From Aulosira sp. FACHB-615 (GTDB lineage Bacteria > Cyanobacteriota > Cyanobacteriia > Cyanobacteriales > Nostocaceae): a stretch of 64,000 nucleotides of DNA. The notes below the pieces were generated by a model. That model did not search any database. It saw nothing but the letters and a program-made list of their open reading frames with translations, and had not been told where the DNA came from. Both the position numbers and the translations under genes were made by a program. Location: NCBI RefSeq assembly GCF_014698045.1, contig NZ_JACJSE010000014.1, positions 82,602-146,601 on the forward strand, read 5' to 3'. Positions within the stretch are counted from its first letter, which is position 1. Each line of letters opens with the position of its first letter. Positions 56,009-64,000 of this stretch are shown here, in pieces.

Positions 56009-59000
56009 TTAGGAGTTTTTCTTGTCAAACAACAAATTTAATCTATCTGCTAAAACCTGCACATGAGGTTCTTGGAGCAAACTGAAGTGATTTCCTGGTA
56101 GGTGATAAATTTGTGCTATTTTTTGCTTCTTCCACCCAAATCGAGGGAAAAGAAAGCGTAACATTTTATGAGATAAATATACAAATTCACTAGATAGAAA
56201 AAGGTGAATCTTACCAGAGTAGTCTTGTTGGCTAATATAAAGCTGTTGGTAAATATTCATAGGTGAAACTAAATTCTTTGTTGAATTTTTCCCTAAATAT
56301 TGATAATTCTTTTGAAAGAACTTTCTTATCTGCCGAATAGCTGGAAAAACTTGGTTAGCATAGTAATACAATCTATGATTATAAGCAGGAAAGTCTATGA
56401 TTATTAAAATAGATACTTTTTTTCCAAGAGCTTCTAGTTGTTTAGCAATTTCATAAGCAACCAAACAACCATAAGAATAACCACCTATAATATAATCATC
56501 ATTTGGTTGTAAGGCAAGAATATCATGAATATGATGTGATGCAATTGCTTTGATATTTTCTTGTTTATTTTGATATCCAAATGCAGATAATCCTGATTCT
56601 ATAAAATGAATTGGTTGTTCTTTCCCTAGGTGTTGAGAAAGTGGTAACACTTCATTTAAACTGCTAGCACAGAAGAAAAATGGTTGTTTATTACCTTGAT
56701 GATTGAGACTGGTAATTAAAGATTCAGGTCTAGGTTTTTCTCCCTGACGGCCAGCAGTGATTACTATAAGTTTGCGATAATCCTCTTGGTTCAACATAGG
56801 AGAACTGAAAGAGAAAGATGATTCTACAGTTTGTGTCTGACGCATCACCTCAGCCAATTCTCTAATTGTTGGTACTTGAAACAGTGTGGCTAGGGGTAGT
56901 TTTTTGTCCAAAGTCTTTTCAATTTCGGCAAATAAACGCAATGCTAATAAAGAATGTCCTCCTAAATGAAAGAAGTTATCATCAATACCGATAGATGAAA
57001 CACCTAAAACTTTTTTCCAGATTTTAATTAATTGCTGTTCTAACTCATCTTGAGGCGCAGACTGAGTAACTTGGGAAAGTTGTTGGCTTGGTTGGATTTT
57101 GAAAGCATGGAGTTTATCTTTCTGTTGTTGCCAATATTTTTGATCTTGAGTCAATATTGGCAATGACAAAATATTCTGGTCTGGATTGGCTACTAGTTCT
57201 TGTAGCAAAATCTGAAAATTCTGGATTAACTGTTCAATTGTGGCAGCATCAAACAGTTCAGTATTATATTCAAATATGCCTTCCAATCCTAGAGGTGTTT
57301 CCCACATCAACACCGACAAATCACATATAGCCGTACCTTTTTCAACTGGTATTGACTCTATATCCAATCCAGTCAACTCTAGATTGTTCATAGGTACATT
57401 CAGCAGATTGAATATCACCTGATACCAAGGTGAGTAACTTAAATCTCTGCTGGATTGTAGATTAGATAACAACTGCTCAACGGGAAAGTCTTGATATGGA
57501 TAGGCTTCTAAAGTGATTTGCCGTACCTGCTTGATCAAGTTCAGGAAAGAGGGGTTCCCAACTATACTGATGCAAAGCGGCATAATATTGGAGAAGCAGC
57601 CGATTATAGATTCAATTTTAGTATGGTTGCGGTTGGCTGTTGCTGAACCAATCACTATATCTTTTTGACCACTGTAGGAATGCAGTAAAATTGCAAAACC
57701 AGTTAACAGTGTCATGAAGAGGGTAGATCCAGATTTTTGACTGAGGTGTGTTAGTTGCTGCGTTAGCTCTGAGTCAAGGTGAAATGATTGGATATACCCT
57801 GAAAAAGATTGTAATTGAGGACGAGGGCGATCGCTTGGTAATTGCAGCAAGGGAGGCGCAGCCGCTAGTTTACGACTCCAGTACTCTACTAAAGGTGTAT
57901 AGACTTCCGGTTGCTGAAACCATTGCCGATGCCAAAGGCTAAAATCACTGTATTGCCATAACGGTGGAGCCAGAGGAGACGGAGATTTTTGTGTATAAGC
58001 TTTATAGAGAACTGATAATTCCTGGTTAAAAATTCCCAATGACCAGCCATCGGCAGCAATATGATGTATCGTGATCATCAATATATAATCTTTCTCGGTC
58101 AATCGCAGTAATCGCGCCCGGATGGGTGGCTCTTGTGTAAGGTCAAATGTCTGTCTGGCTTCTGCATCGACTAAACTTTGAATTTCCCTTTCTTCGTAGT
58201 TTTCAATTTGTTGGACGAGAATGGAAATCTTCAATTCAGCAGCAATGTGTTGAACCGGTAGCCCTTCTACAATGGGAAAGGTAGTTCGCAACGATTCATG
58301 TCTTTGAATAATTGTGTTAATTGCCTGTTCTAAACTCCCAATATCCAAATTTCCTGTCAGCCGCAACATTATTGGTAGGTTATAAATCGGTCTAAGACCA
58401 GATTTTTGCTCTAACAACCATAATCGTTCTTGATATACCGACAAAGGTAGGTTGTTTTTATCTGAAATTGCTGGCAATTCAGGAACACTCAATAGAGAGT
58501 CTGCTTGCTGATGTGCTGACTCTATCTGTTGACTCAACTCAAAAATTGTAGATGCTTCTAGAACTGCGGAAACAGGCAAATCTACTCTAAAACAGTCCCG
58601 CACGCGAGAAACAATCTGAGTAGCATGAAGAGAGTGTCCACCTACTTCTAAAAATGGTTGATAGATTCCCACTTGAAACCCTAAAACCTCTGCCCAAATA
58701 TTAGCTAGTGTTTTCTCTGTTTGAGTTCGAGGTAACACAAAATTACTATCTATATCTATGCAGAGATTCTCCAAGTTAGGTAGAGCATTTCTATCCACCT
58801 TACCATTAGCATTCAGAGGTAACTGATCCAACAAGATAAAGGCCGATGGAATCATATAATTTGGCAATTTCTGTTGGAGAAAATGGCGTAATTCACTAGA
58901 ATTTACTGCACCAATGTTTGCTTCTTGAGTAAAATATGCTACTAATCGCTTGTCTCCTGGACGGTCTTCCTGGGCGAGTACAACAACCGATCGCACAGAT

Positions 59001-60355
59001 GGGTGTTGTGCCATAACTGCCTCAATTTCACCCAGTTCCACCCGAAATCCTCGAATTTTGACCTGAAAATCAATTCTACCCAAAAACTCAATTGTGCCAT
59101 CAGGTAGCCAGCGAGCGCGATCGCCTGTTTTATAAAGACGCGAATTGGGGTCATCACTAACAGGATTTTGAATAAATTTTTCTGCGGTTAAATCTGGTCT
59201 ATTCAAATAACCCCTCGCTAACCCATCACCCCCAATATAAAGTTCTCCTGGAATGCCAATGGGAACTATTTGTAAAACATCATCAAGTATATAAACTTGG
59301 GTATTAGCAATGGGACGACCAATAGGAATTGAGTCTTTTTGCAAATCATTAACAGTAATTTTATGGCAACAGGTAAAGGTTGTATTTTCTGTAGGGCCAT
59401 AGCCATTGATTAATTGACATTCTGGTAATTCTTCTAAAACTTTCTCGACATGATATCTTGATAAAACATCACCTCCTGCTAAAAGTTGGCGTAGGGATTT
59501 TAGATTTTCTATCTGTTCTTCCACTATTAAATTAAATAATCCTGCTGTTAACCATAATGTAGTAACATTATATTGCTTGATTGCTGTGCCAATTTCTTGT
59601 AAGGATGGTGTTTTAACTGGCATCAACACCAATTTACCGCCATTTAATAAAGCAGCCCAAATCTCAAATGTTGCTGCATCAAAGGCAATCGACGCAAGCT
59701 GTAAAATAACTTCATCAGCACTAAAATTAGCATAATTTGTATTTTTAACTAGTCGCACAACACCACGATGTGTTACACAAACGCCTTTGGGTTTGCCTGT
59801 TGAACCGGATGTGTACATTACATAAGCTAAATTTTGGGCAGTGACTTCACTATCAAAAGAAGTACCATCAGAAATGGTGGTTAAATTACTTTGCTCATCA
59901 ACACAGATAGTTTGAAGATGATTTGCAATTAAGGATAGATGATTTAATTGATTTTTTTGAGTGATTAGAATAGATAAATTTGCATCTTTGAGAATAATTT
60001 CTAATCTTTCTAAAGGAGCAGATGTATCTAACGGTAAATAGGCTCCACCTGCTTTTAATATAGCTAAAATAGTGATAATTACATCAGGAGAACGGTCTAA
60101 ATATAAAGCCACTAACGTTTCTGTTGTGACCCCAATTTGTCGTAAGTAATCAGCCAGTTGATTTGATTTATTTTCAAGTTCCTGATAAGTTATTTGCTGA
60201 CGTTCATACTCAACCGCCACAGAGTTAGGTGTTTTTAATACTTGAATTCTAAATAATTCGTGAATTGTCGCATTTCTGGGATAATCTGTTTTTGTATTTG
60301 TCCATTCTTCTAACAAAGAGCCTGCAAATTGAGTTAATGAGTCGGCAATATTCAT
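56009..60355 (-). CDS. Stand-alone NRPS with order A-PCP-C-PCP-TE
   Basis: A protein of about 1448 residues. Adenylation domain (about 25-530): A3 YTSGSTGKPKG, A4 FDAATFEIW, A5 NGYGPTEN, A7 GELYIGGDGLARGYL and A8 RIDFQVKIRGFRVELGEIE. PCP1 (about 545-615) has GGHS with Ser near 575. The condensation domain (about 635-1080) has HHIAADG near 764-770. PCP2 (about 1105-1175) has GGHS with Ser near 1135. The C-terminal thioesterase has GYSYG near 1292-1296 and the His in GNHFSLL near 1423. A hand-read specificity code D-A-F-L-L-G-G-T-F-K resembles Val-like codes. There is no second adenylation domain, so PCP2 must be loaded otherwise. Confidence 0.9.
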   Translation of the reverse strand: MNIADSLTQFAGSLLEEWTNTKTDYPRNATIHELFRIQVLKTPNSVAVEYERQQITYQELENKSNQLADYLRQIGVTTETLVALYLDRSPDVIITILAILKAGGAYLPLDTSAPLERLEIILKDANLSILITQKNQLNHLSLIANHLQTICVDEQSNLTTISDGTSFDSEVTAQNLAYVMYTSGSTGKPKGVCVTHRGVVRLVKNTNYANFSADEVILQLASIAFDAATFEIWAALLNGGKLVLMPVKTPSLQEIGTAIKQYNVTTLWLTAGLFNLIVEEQIENLKSLRQLLAGGDVLSRYHVEKVLEELPECQLINGYGPTENTTFTCCHKITVNDLQKDSIPIGRPIANTQVYILDDVLQIVPIGIPGELYIGGDGLARGYLNRPDLTAEKFIQNPVSDDPNSRLYKTGDRARWLPDGTIEFLGRIDFQVKIRGFRVELGEIEAVMAQHPSVRSVVVLAQEDRPGDKRLVAYFTQEANIGAVNSSELRHFLQQKLPNYMIPSAFILLDQLPLNANGKVDRNALPNLENLCIDIDSNFVLPRTQTEKTLANIWAEVLGFQVGIYQPFLEVGGHSLHATQIVSRVRDCFRVDLPVSAVLEASTIFELSQQIESAHQQADSLLSVPELPAISDKNNLPLSVYQERLWLLEQKSGLRPIYNLPIMLRLTGNLDIGSLEQAINTIIQRHESLRTTFPIVEGLPVQHIAAELKISILVQQIENYEEREIQSLVDAEARQTFDLTQEPPIRARLLRLTEKDYILMITIHHIAADGWSLGIFNQELSVLYKAYTQKSPSPLAPPLWQYSDFSLWHRQWFQQPEVYTPLVEYWSRKLAAAPPLLQLPSDRPRPQLQSFSGYIQSFHLDSELTQQLTHLSQKSGSTLFMTLLTGFAILLHSYSGQKDIVIGSATANRNHTKIESIIGCFSNIMPLCISIVGNPSFLNLIKQVRQITLEAYPYQDFPVEQLLSNLQSSRDLSYSPWYQVIFNLLNVPMNNLELTGLDIESIPVEKGTAICDLSVLMWETPLGLEGIFEYNTELFDAATIEQLIQNFQILLQELVANPDQNILSLPILTQDQKYWQQQKDKLHAFKIQPSQQLSQVTQSAPQDELEQQLIKIWKKVLGVSSIGIDDNFFHLGGHSLLALRLFAEIEKTLDKKLPLATLFQVPTIRELAEVMRQTQTVESSFSFSSPMLNQEDYRKLIVITAGRQGEKPRPESLITSLNHQGNKQPFFFCASSLNEVLPLSQHLGKEQPIHFIESGLSAFGYQNKQENIKAIASHHIHDILALQPNDDYIIGGYSYGCLVAYEIAKQLEALGKKVSILIIIDFPAYNHRLYYYANQVFPAIRQIRKFFQKNYQYLGKNSTKNLVSPMNIYQQLYISQQDYSGKIHLFLSSEFVYLSHKMLRFLFPRFGWKKQKIAQIYHLPGNHFSLLQEPHVQVLADRLNLLFDKKNS

Positions 60356-60561
60356 ATTTTTAACAAAATTCAAATTATAAATTTATGGTTATTCCAAAAT
60401 CATTACGGAGTGTATTTGCGGAGATATCTTAGTTGAACATCTCGCAACTCTTATCATTTTCCAAAAATGCTTAGGGATTGATCTAAGCTACATTTGCTCA
60501 ATGCGCTCAGATCAATTCTCTAAATGAGTACCAAGTTCTTTTACAGACTCGAAGAGACAAG

Positions 60562-60595
60562 AGCATTTTGATTGGATTATTTCAATCAAAATGCT
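60562..60595 (-). terminator. Hairpin after the surface-protein gene
   Basis: The arms AGCATTTTGATTG and CAATCAAAATGCT form a 13-bp perfect stem with an 8-nt loop 16 bp downstream of the surface-protein stop (minus strand). The minus strand after the stem lacks a long T run, while the plus strand has five T, so direction is ambiguous. Confidence 0.5.
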
Positions 60596-60610
60596 TTTTC
60601 TCCTAGTCAG

Positions 60611-63600
60611 TTATGCGTTTCCTCCGTAGAAAACATGATCTGCCAGCCCCAAACCGTTGTTGTATTCATCCAGTTTGCTAGTAATGAAACTACCAGCATC
60701 TAAACCATAGGTAACTTTGGTATTGGAGTTGTAGGGACTTGGCAAATTGGATGCACTGGAAATACCTTGACTCCAGTAATTATCTATGCGTGGGCTATTG
60801 ACACTGCTCCCAGTAAGTTGATTTAACGCGCCATCACCCTTCTTATCAGCATTTTCGTCTGGAGTTACAGCTTGCAACCAATTGATGCCTTCGTTGATAT
60901 AGTATCGAGCATCTTGATCGGTTGTACTAGCTGCTGTGTCAATGGGGTTGCCAGCAAGATAATTCAACCAACTAGCCACTAAAGAGCGACCAAGATCGTA
61001 ACGTACATCTCCATTAGGATGTGCTGAGGCATCAACAATCTGGCGTGCTTGGCTAAGAGTATAGAAAATGGTATCCTCCCCGGTATCAGTTATACCGTTG
61101 CGGTTGTAGTCACCGATAAGTAACCCTGCACTATATTGTCCAGTCACAGGATCAAGCACTTTTCCAGATTGGGCGGAGTTGGTATAAGAAGGGAACAGAA
61201 GGTCACTGTCTGCAAAATTAGCCAGTGTTTTTTGTGTTGGCTCGTTACCTTGGACACCATCCCAGAACTTCTGCCACTCGGTATTTGCCCAGAAACCTGG
61301 GGTACGCACACCAGGTGCAGCAATTACTGTGTCAGTATCAGTAGCACTGTTATTGTTGGAATTAGTATCAGTGAACCCAGTAGGAGCAGTAATCGTGGCA
61401 GTATTAACCAGAGACGCGGGCGTGACTTTGAGAACATCAAGATGGCGAATCTTGAACTGATCCTCTGGGCTGGTATCTGTGTCTAAAGCCGCAATCACAA
61501 TGGTGTTACCCACATACTTGCCTGCATTCACATCAGCCCAGCGATCGCTCGTGCTAGTAGTAACGTTAGCTTCGTAGAACCCAAAACTGTTGAGAATTGA
61601 GTCGCTTAAAGTCGTGGGAGGACTGCTAAAATTGCCAATCCAGACAGAAATATCACTGTCCTTGATGACATATTGCAGATAAGCCTGATCCAACACTACT
61701 GCTTCTGAGAACTGGAATAGGACGTAGTTATCCCTTCCGCCAACGTTATCAACGACGTGAGTGTTGTTACCGCCATTTCCTTCACTACTGTCGGTGACAC
61801 CCAATCCACCACCATAGCTACCCAGATAAGCCGCACTCCAAGCACCATTTGTCCCATCCACACGGCTAAATGCCCTGGCTGTGACGGTAATTCCATCTTT
61901 GGTGAATGTCCGCGTATTGCCATCTGTCCCATCCAAGGCACTATTACCATCGAAGTCAAATGTGGTTCGACTACCTGTGGATACTGGGCTAGGCGCGACA
62001 GTCCCTGTGACTGTGTAGGTAATGCTGCTACCTGCTGTCAAGGTGACGTAATCATTGATGTTGCCTGTACCACTGGTTTGGTTATCTGTTGCACCGCCAC
62101 TGGCCACACTTGTCCAAGTGACGTTGGTTAAGTTGCTGGGGATGATATCACTCACCAGCGCATTGGTAGCAGTAATCAGACCATTGTTTCGCGCCACGAT
62201 GGTATAGGTTATCTGCTGTCCTGGAATTACAGTTGTTAAACCATCTGTTTTGGTTATTGACAAATCACCAATATTTTTGATCAGTCCTGCATCAATGGTG
62301 AGGTTATCAGTTGTACCGACAGAGAATTGAGCCGTTGTGCCGTTGGTATTAACAACATCACTATCAGCTGCATCGTTACCTACATTAGCGGTGGTGAATC
62401 CGTTGAAACCAGTGGGTTCAACAAATTGAACACTATAGGTGCTATTGGCGTTAACGTTGAATTGGTAGAGACCGTTGGCATCAGTGGTGGTTGTTCCGAT
62501 TTGAGCGCCAGCTTGGTTAAAGAGTTTGACAGTTACACCAGAAACACCAGACTCACCAGTATCTTGCACTCCATTACCATTGGTATCATACCAAACGCGA
62601 TCGCCTACTTTGACAGTAGATGGAGTAACGATAGTGTTGGTATCAGTAGCACTGTTATTGTTGGAATTAGTATCAGTGAACCCAGTGGGAGCAGTAATCG
62701 TGGCAGTATTAACCAGAGACGCGGGCGTGACTTTGAGAACATCAAGATGGCGAATCTTAAACTGATCCTCTGGGCTAGTCTCTTTGTCCGAAGCTGCAAT
62801 CACAATGGTGTTACCCACATAGTTGCCTGCGTTTACATCAGCCCAGCGATCGCTAGTACTAGTAGTTTCATTAACTTCGGTGAACCCAAAACTGCTGAGA
62901 ATTGAGTCGCTTAAAGTCGTGGGAGGATTGCTAAAATTGCCAATCCAGACAGAGATATCACTGTCGTTCAGAACATATTGTAGATAAGCACGATCTAACA
63001 CCACTGCTTCCGAGAATTGGAATAGGACGTAGTTATCCCTTCCGCCAACGTTATCAACGACGTGAGTGTTGTTACCGCCATTTCCTTCACTACTGTCGGT
63101 GACACCCAATCCACCACCATAGCTACCCAGATAAGCCGCACTCCAAGCACCATTTGTCCCATCCACACGGCTAAATGCCCTGGCTGTGACGGTAATTCCA
63201 TCTTTGGTGAATGTCCGCGTATTGCCATCTGTCCCATCCAAGGCACTATTACCATCGAAGTCAAATGTGGTTCGACTACCTGTGGATACTGGGCTAGGCG
63301 CGACAGTCCCTGTGACTGTGTAGGTAATGCTGCTACCTGCTGTCAAGGTGACGTAATCATTGATGTTGCCTGTACCACTGGTTTGGTTATCTGTTGCACC
63401 GCCACTGGCCACACTTGTCCAAGTGACGTTGGTTAAGTTGCTGGGGATGATATCACTCACCAGCGCATTGGTAGCAGTAATCAGACCATTGTTTCGCGCC
63501 ACGATGGTATAGGTTATCTGCTGTCCTGGAATTACAGTTGTTAAACCATCTGTTTTGGTTATTGACAAATCACCAATATTTTGATAAATACCTGCATCCA

Positions 63601-64000
63601 AAGTCAGATTATTTTCACCAGAAACAAGGGTGACAATCTGAGTTTGGCCAGTGCTGGGATTAGCATCAGAATCTACAGCATCATTAGCACCCACATTAGC
63701 TTGAGTAAACTGAAATCCTGCGGGTAGACCAGAGAATCCCACTCGATATTGTTGACCAGGTGTCAATCCGGCAAAATTGTAATTGCCACTGGCATTAGTA
63801 GTTGTGGTAACAGTCGTATCGCCAATACCATTGATAATGCCATCTGCACCTCCACCAGTCAGGGTAACAGTTACCCCACCAACTCCAACTTCGCCTGTAT
63901 CTTGAATGCCGTTGTTGTTGGCATCGTTAAATACGAAGTCTCCTAATGCTGCCGTTTTGTAGAACCCAGCATCAACTGTGGTGTCATTTTCTCCTGGTGA
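60611..64000 (-). CDS. Large surface protein with SdrD-B and DUF11 domains (5' end outside window)
   Basis: The frame stays open to the window edge at 64000, so at least 1129 residues are seen and the start lies beyond it. In reading order there is an SdrD_B-type repeat (LGDFVFNDANNNGIQDTGE), then DUF11 repeat 1, a second SdrD_B repeat (VGDRVWYDTNGNGVQDTGE), DUF11 repeat 2, and a C-terminal domain that begins GVRTPGFW and contains EF-hand-like DYNRNGITD. Each DUF11 is interrupted, after PSPVSTG, by a roughly 190-residue Asp/Gly-rich domain before SLVNTATITAP. The two DUF11 copies are nearly identical. No LPXTG or PEP-CTERM is seen. A cell-surface or extracellular adhesive protein is inferred. 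Confidence 0.85.
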   Translation of the reverse strand, partial: SPGENDTTVDAGFYKTAALGDFVFNDANNNGIQDTGEVGVGGVTVTLTGGGADGIINGIGDTTVTTTTNASGNYNFAGLTPGQQYRVGFSGLPAGFQFTQANVGANDAVDSDANPSTGQTQIVTLVSGENNLTLDAGIYQNIGDLSITKTDGLTTVIPGQQITYTIVARNNGLITATNALVSDIIPSNLTNVTWTSVASGGATDNQTSGTGNINDYVTLTAGSSITYTVTGTVAPSPVSTGSRTTFDFDGNSALDGTDGNTRTFTKDGITVTARAFSRVDGTNGAWSAAYLGSYGGGLGVTDSSEGNGGNNTHVVDNVGGRDNYVLFQFSEAVVLDRAYLQYVLNDSDISVWIGNFSNPPTTLSDSILSSFGFTEVNETTSTSDRWADVNAGNYVGNTIVIAASDKETSPEDQFKIRHLDVLKVTPASLVNTATITAPTGFTDTNSNNNSATDTNTIVTPSTVKVGDRVWYDTNGNGVQDTGESGVSGVTVKLFNQAGAQIGTTTTDANGLYQFNVNANSTYSVQFVEPTGFNGFTTANVGNDAADSDVVNTNGTTAQFSVGTTDNLTIDAGLIKNIGDLSITKTDGLTTVIPGQQITYTIVARNNGLITATNALVSDIIPSNLTNVTWTSVASGGATDNQTSGTGNINDYVTLTAGSSITYTVTGTVAPSPVSTGSRTTFDFDGNSALDGTDGNTRTFTKDGITVTARAFSRVDGTNGAWSAAYLGSYGGGLGVTDSSEGNGGNNTHVVDNVGGRDNYVLFQFSEAVVLDQAYLQYVIKDSDISVWIGNFSSPPTTLSDSILNSFGFYEANVTTSTSDRWADVNAGKYVGNTIVIAALDTDTSPEDQFKIRHLDVLKVTPASLVNTATITAPTGFTDTNSNNNSATDTDTVIAAPGVRTPGFWANTEWQKFWDGVQGNEPTQKTLANFADSDLLFPSYTNSAQSGKVLDPVTGQYSAGLLIGDYNRNGITDTGEDTIFYTLSQARQIVDASAHPNGDVRYDLGRSLVASWLNYLAGNPIDTAASTTDQDARYYINEGINWLQAVTPDENADKKGDGALNQLTGSSVNSPRIDNYWSQGISSASNLPSPYNSNTKVTYGLDAGSFITSKLDEYNNGLGLADHVFYGGNA
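61329..62277. repeat. Tandem repeat in the surface-protein gene, copy 2
   Basis: This 949-bp segment is repeated at 62634-63582, an offset of exactly 1305 bp (435 codons). The region 61757-62131 is identical to 63062-63436. Differences are concentrated at 61480-61700 and change residues (for example DRAYLQYVLND versus DQAYLQYVIKD). Confidence 0.85.
62634..63582. repeat. Tandem repeat in the surface-protein gene, copy 1
   Basis: This is the other copy of the 1305-bp-offset repeat. It encodes a split DUF11 with its inserted domain, while the interval between the copies (62278-62633) holds the second SdrD_B repeat. Confidence 0.85.

Noticed and set aside
62327..62905. 192-codon plus-strand frame antisense to the surface protein
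   Set aside because: It is a complement of the Asp/Gly/Thr-rich repeat, which leaves few stop codons; no family features.
61757..63436. Two identical 124-codon frames (61757-62131 and 63062-63436) on the plus strand
   Set aside because: They are antisense to the surface-protein repeat and are identical only because the repeat is duplicated.

Overview
The window looks like chromosomal DNA from a filamentous, probably heterocyst-forming cyanobacterium of the Nostoc/Anabaena type. The evidence is the very frequent HIP1 octamer GCGATCGC, a magnesium-chelatase ChlD gene, cyanobacterial IspH, DUF3285 and SigF-type proteins, and many short palindromic or G-rich repeats between genes of the kind seen in Nostocales. 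No assignment below genus level is justified from the sequence alone.

Layout. 0-8.2 kb: a nuclease-fold hypothetical, a DUF697-type GTPase, a nested pair of MITE-like repeats, a CobW/COG0523 GTPase, a DUF2157 membrane protein and a FecCDE-type siderophore importer operon on the minus strand that lacks its binding protein. 8.5-13.3 kb: a complete mycosporine-like amino acid (sunscreen) cluster, mysA-mysB-mysC-mysD. 13.4-24 kb: coiled-coil, WD40 and small membrane proteins, an SDR, chlD, a Uma2 protein, a SigF-type sigma factor and a Bax-inhibitor-1 protein. 24-33.9 kb: housekeeping genes (prfB with a programmed frameshift, DUF3285, ybeY, dgkA, trpG/pabA, an MBL protein, a carotenoid-desaturase-like oxidase, alpha carbonic anhydrase, nagA, purE), with a candidate structured RNA at 31.74-31.90 kb. 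34.7-40.7 kb: two ammonium transporters with a YnfA protein between them, an SGNH hydrolase and ispH. 41-46.6 kb: an Lhr-like helicase, a decayed hicAB toxin-antitoxin locus, an orphan gene, tRNA-Cys and an Rrf2 regulator. 46.9-50 kb: envelope proteins, including an RDD/HEAT-like/pentapeptide fusion. 50.2-52.5 kb: a two-gene restriction-modification system. 52.6-56 kb: a PanE-like reductase, a fasciclin protein and an aminotransferase. 56-60.4 kb: a single-protein NRPS with the unusual order A-PCP-C-PCP-TE. 60.6-64 kb: the C-terminal part of a large SdrD/DUF11 surface protein with a 1305-bp tandem duplication; its start lies beyond the window.

Functional connections. The mys genes form a full route from a pentose/shikimate-derived sugar phosphate to a disubstituted mycosporine. 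The ammonium transporters are typical nitrogen-control targets. The restriction and methylation genes overlap, as expected for a coupled pair. The most interesting points are the NRPS without a second adenylation domain, the hairpin-rich candidate RNA upstream of nagA/purE, the decayed hicAB locus, and the internally duplicated surface protein whose DUF11 domains appear to be split by an inserted domain. All functional calls come from reading motifs by eye; no database search was run.
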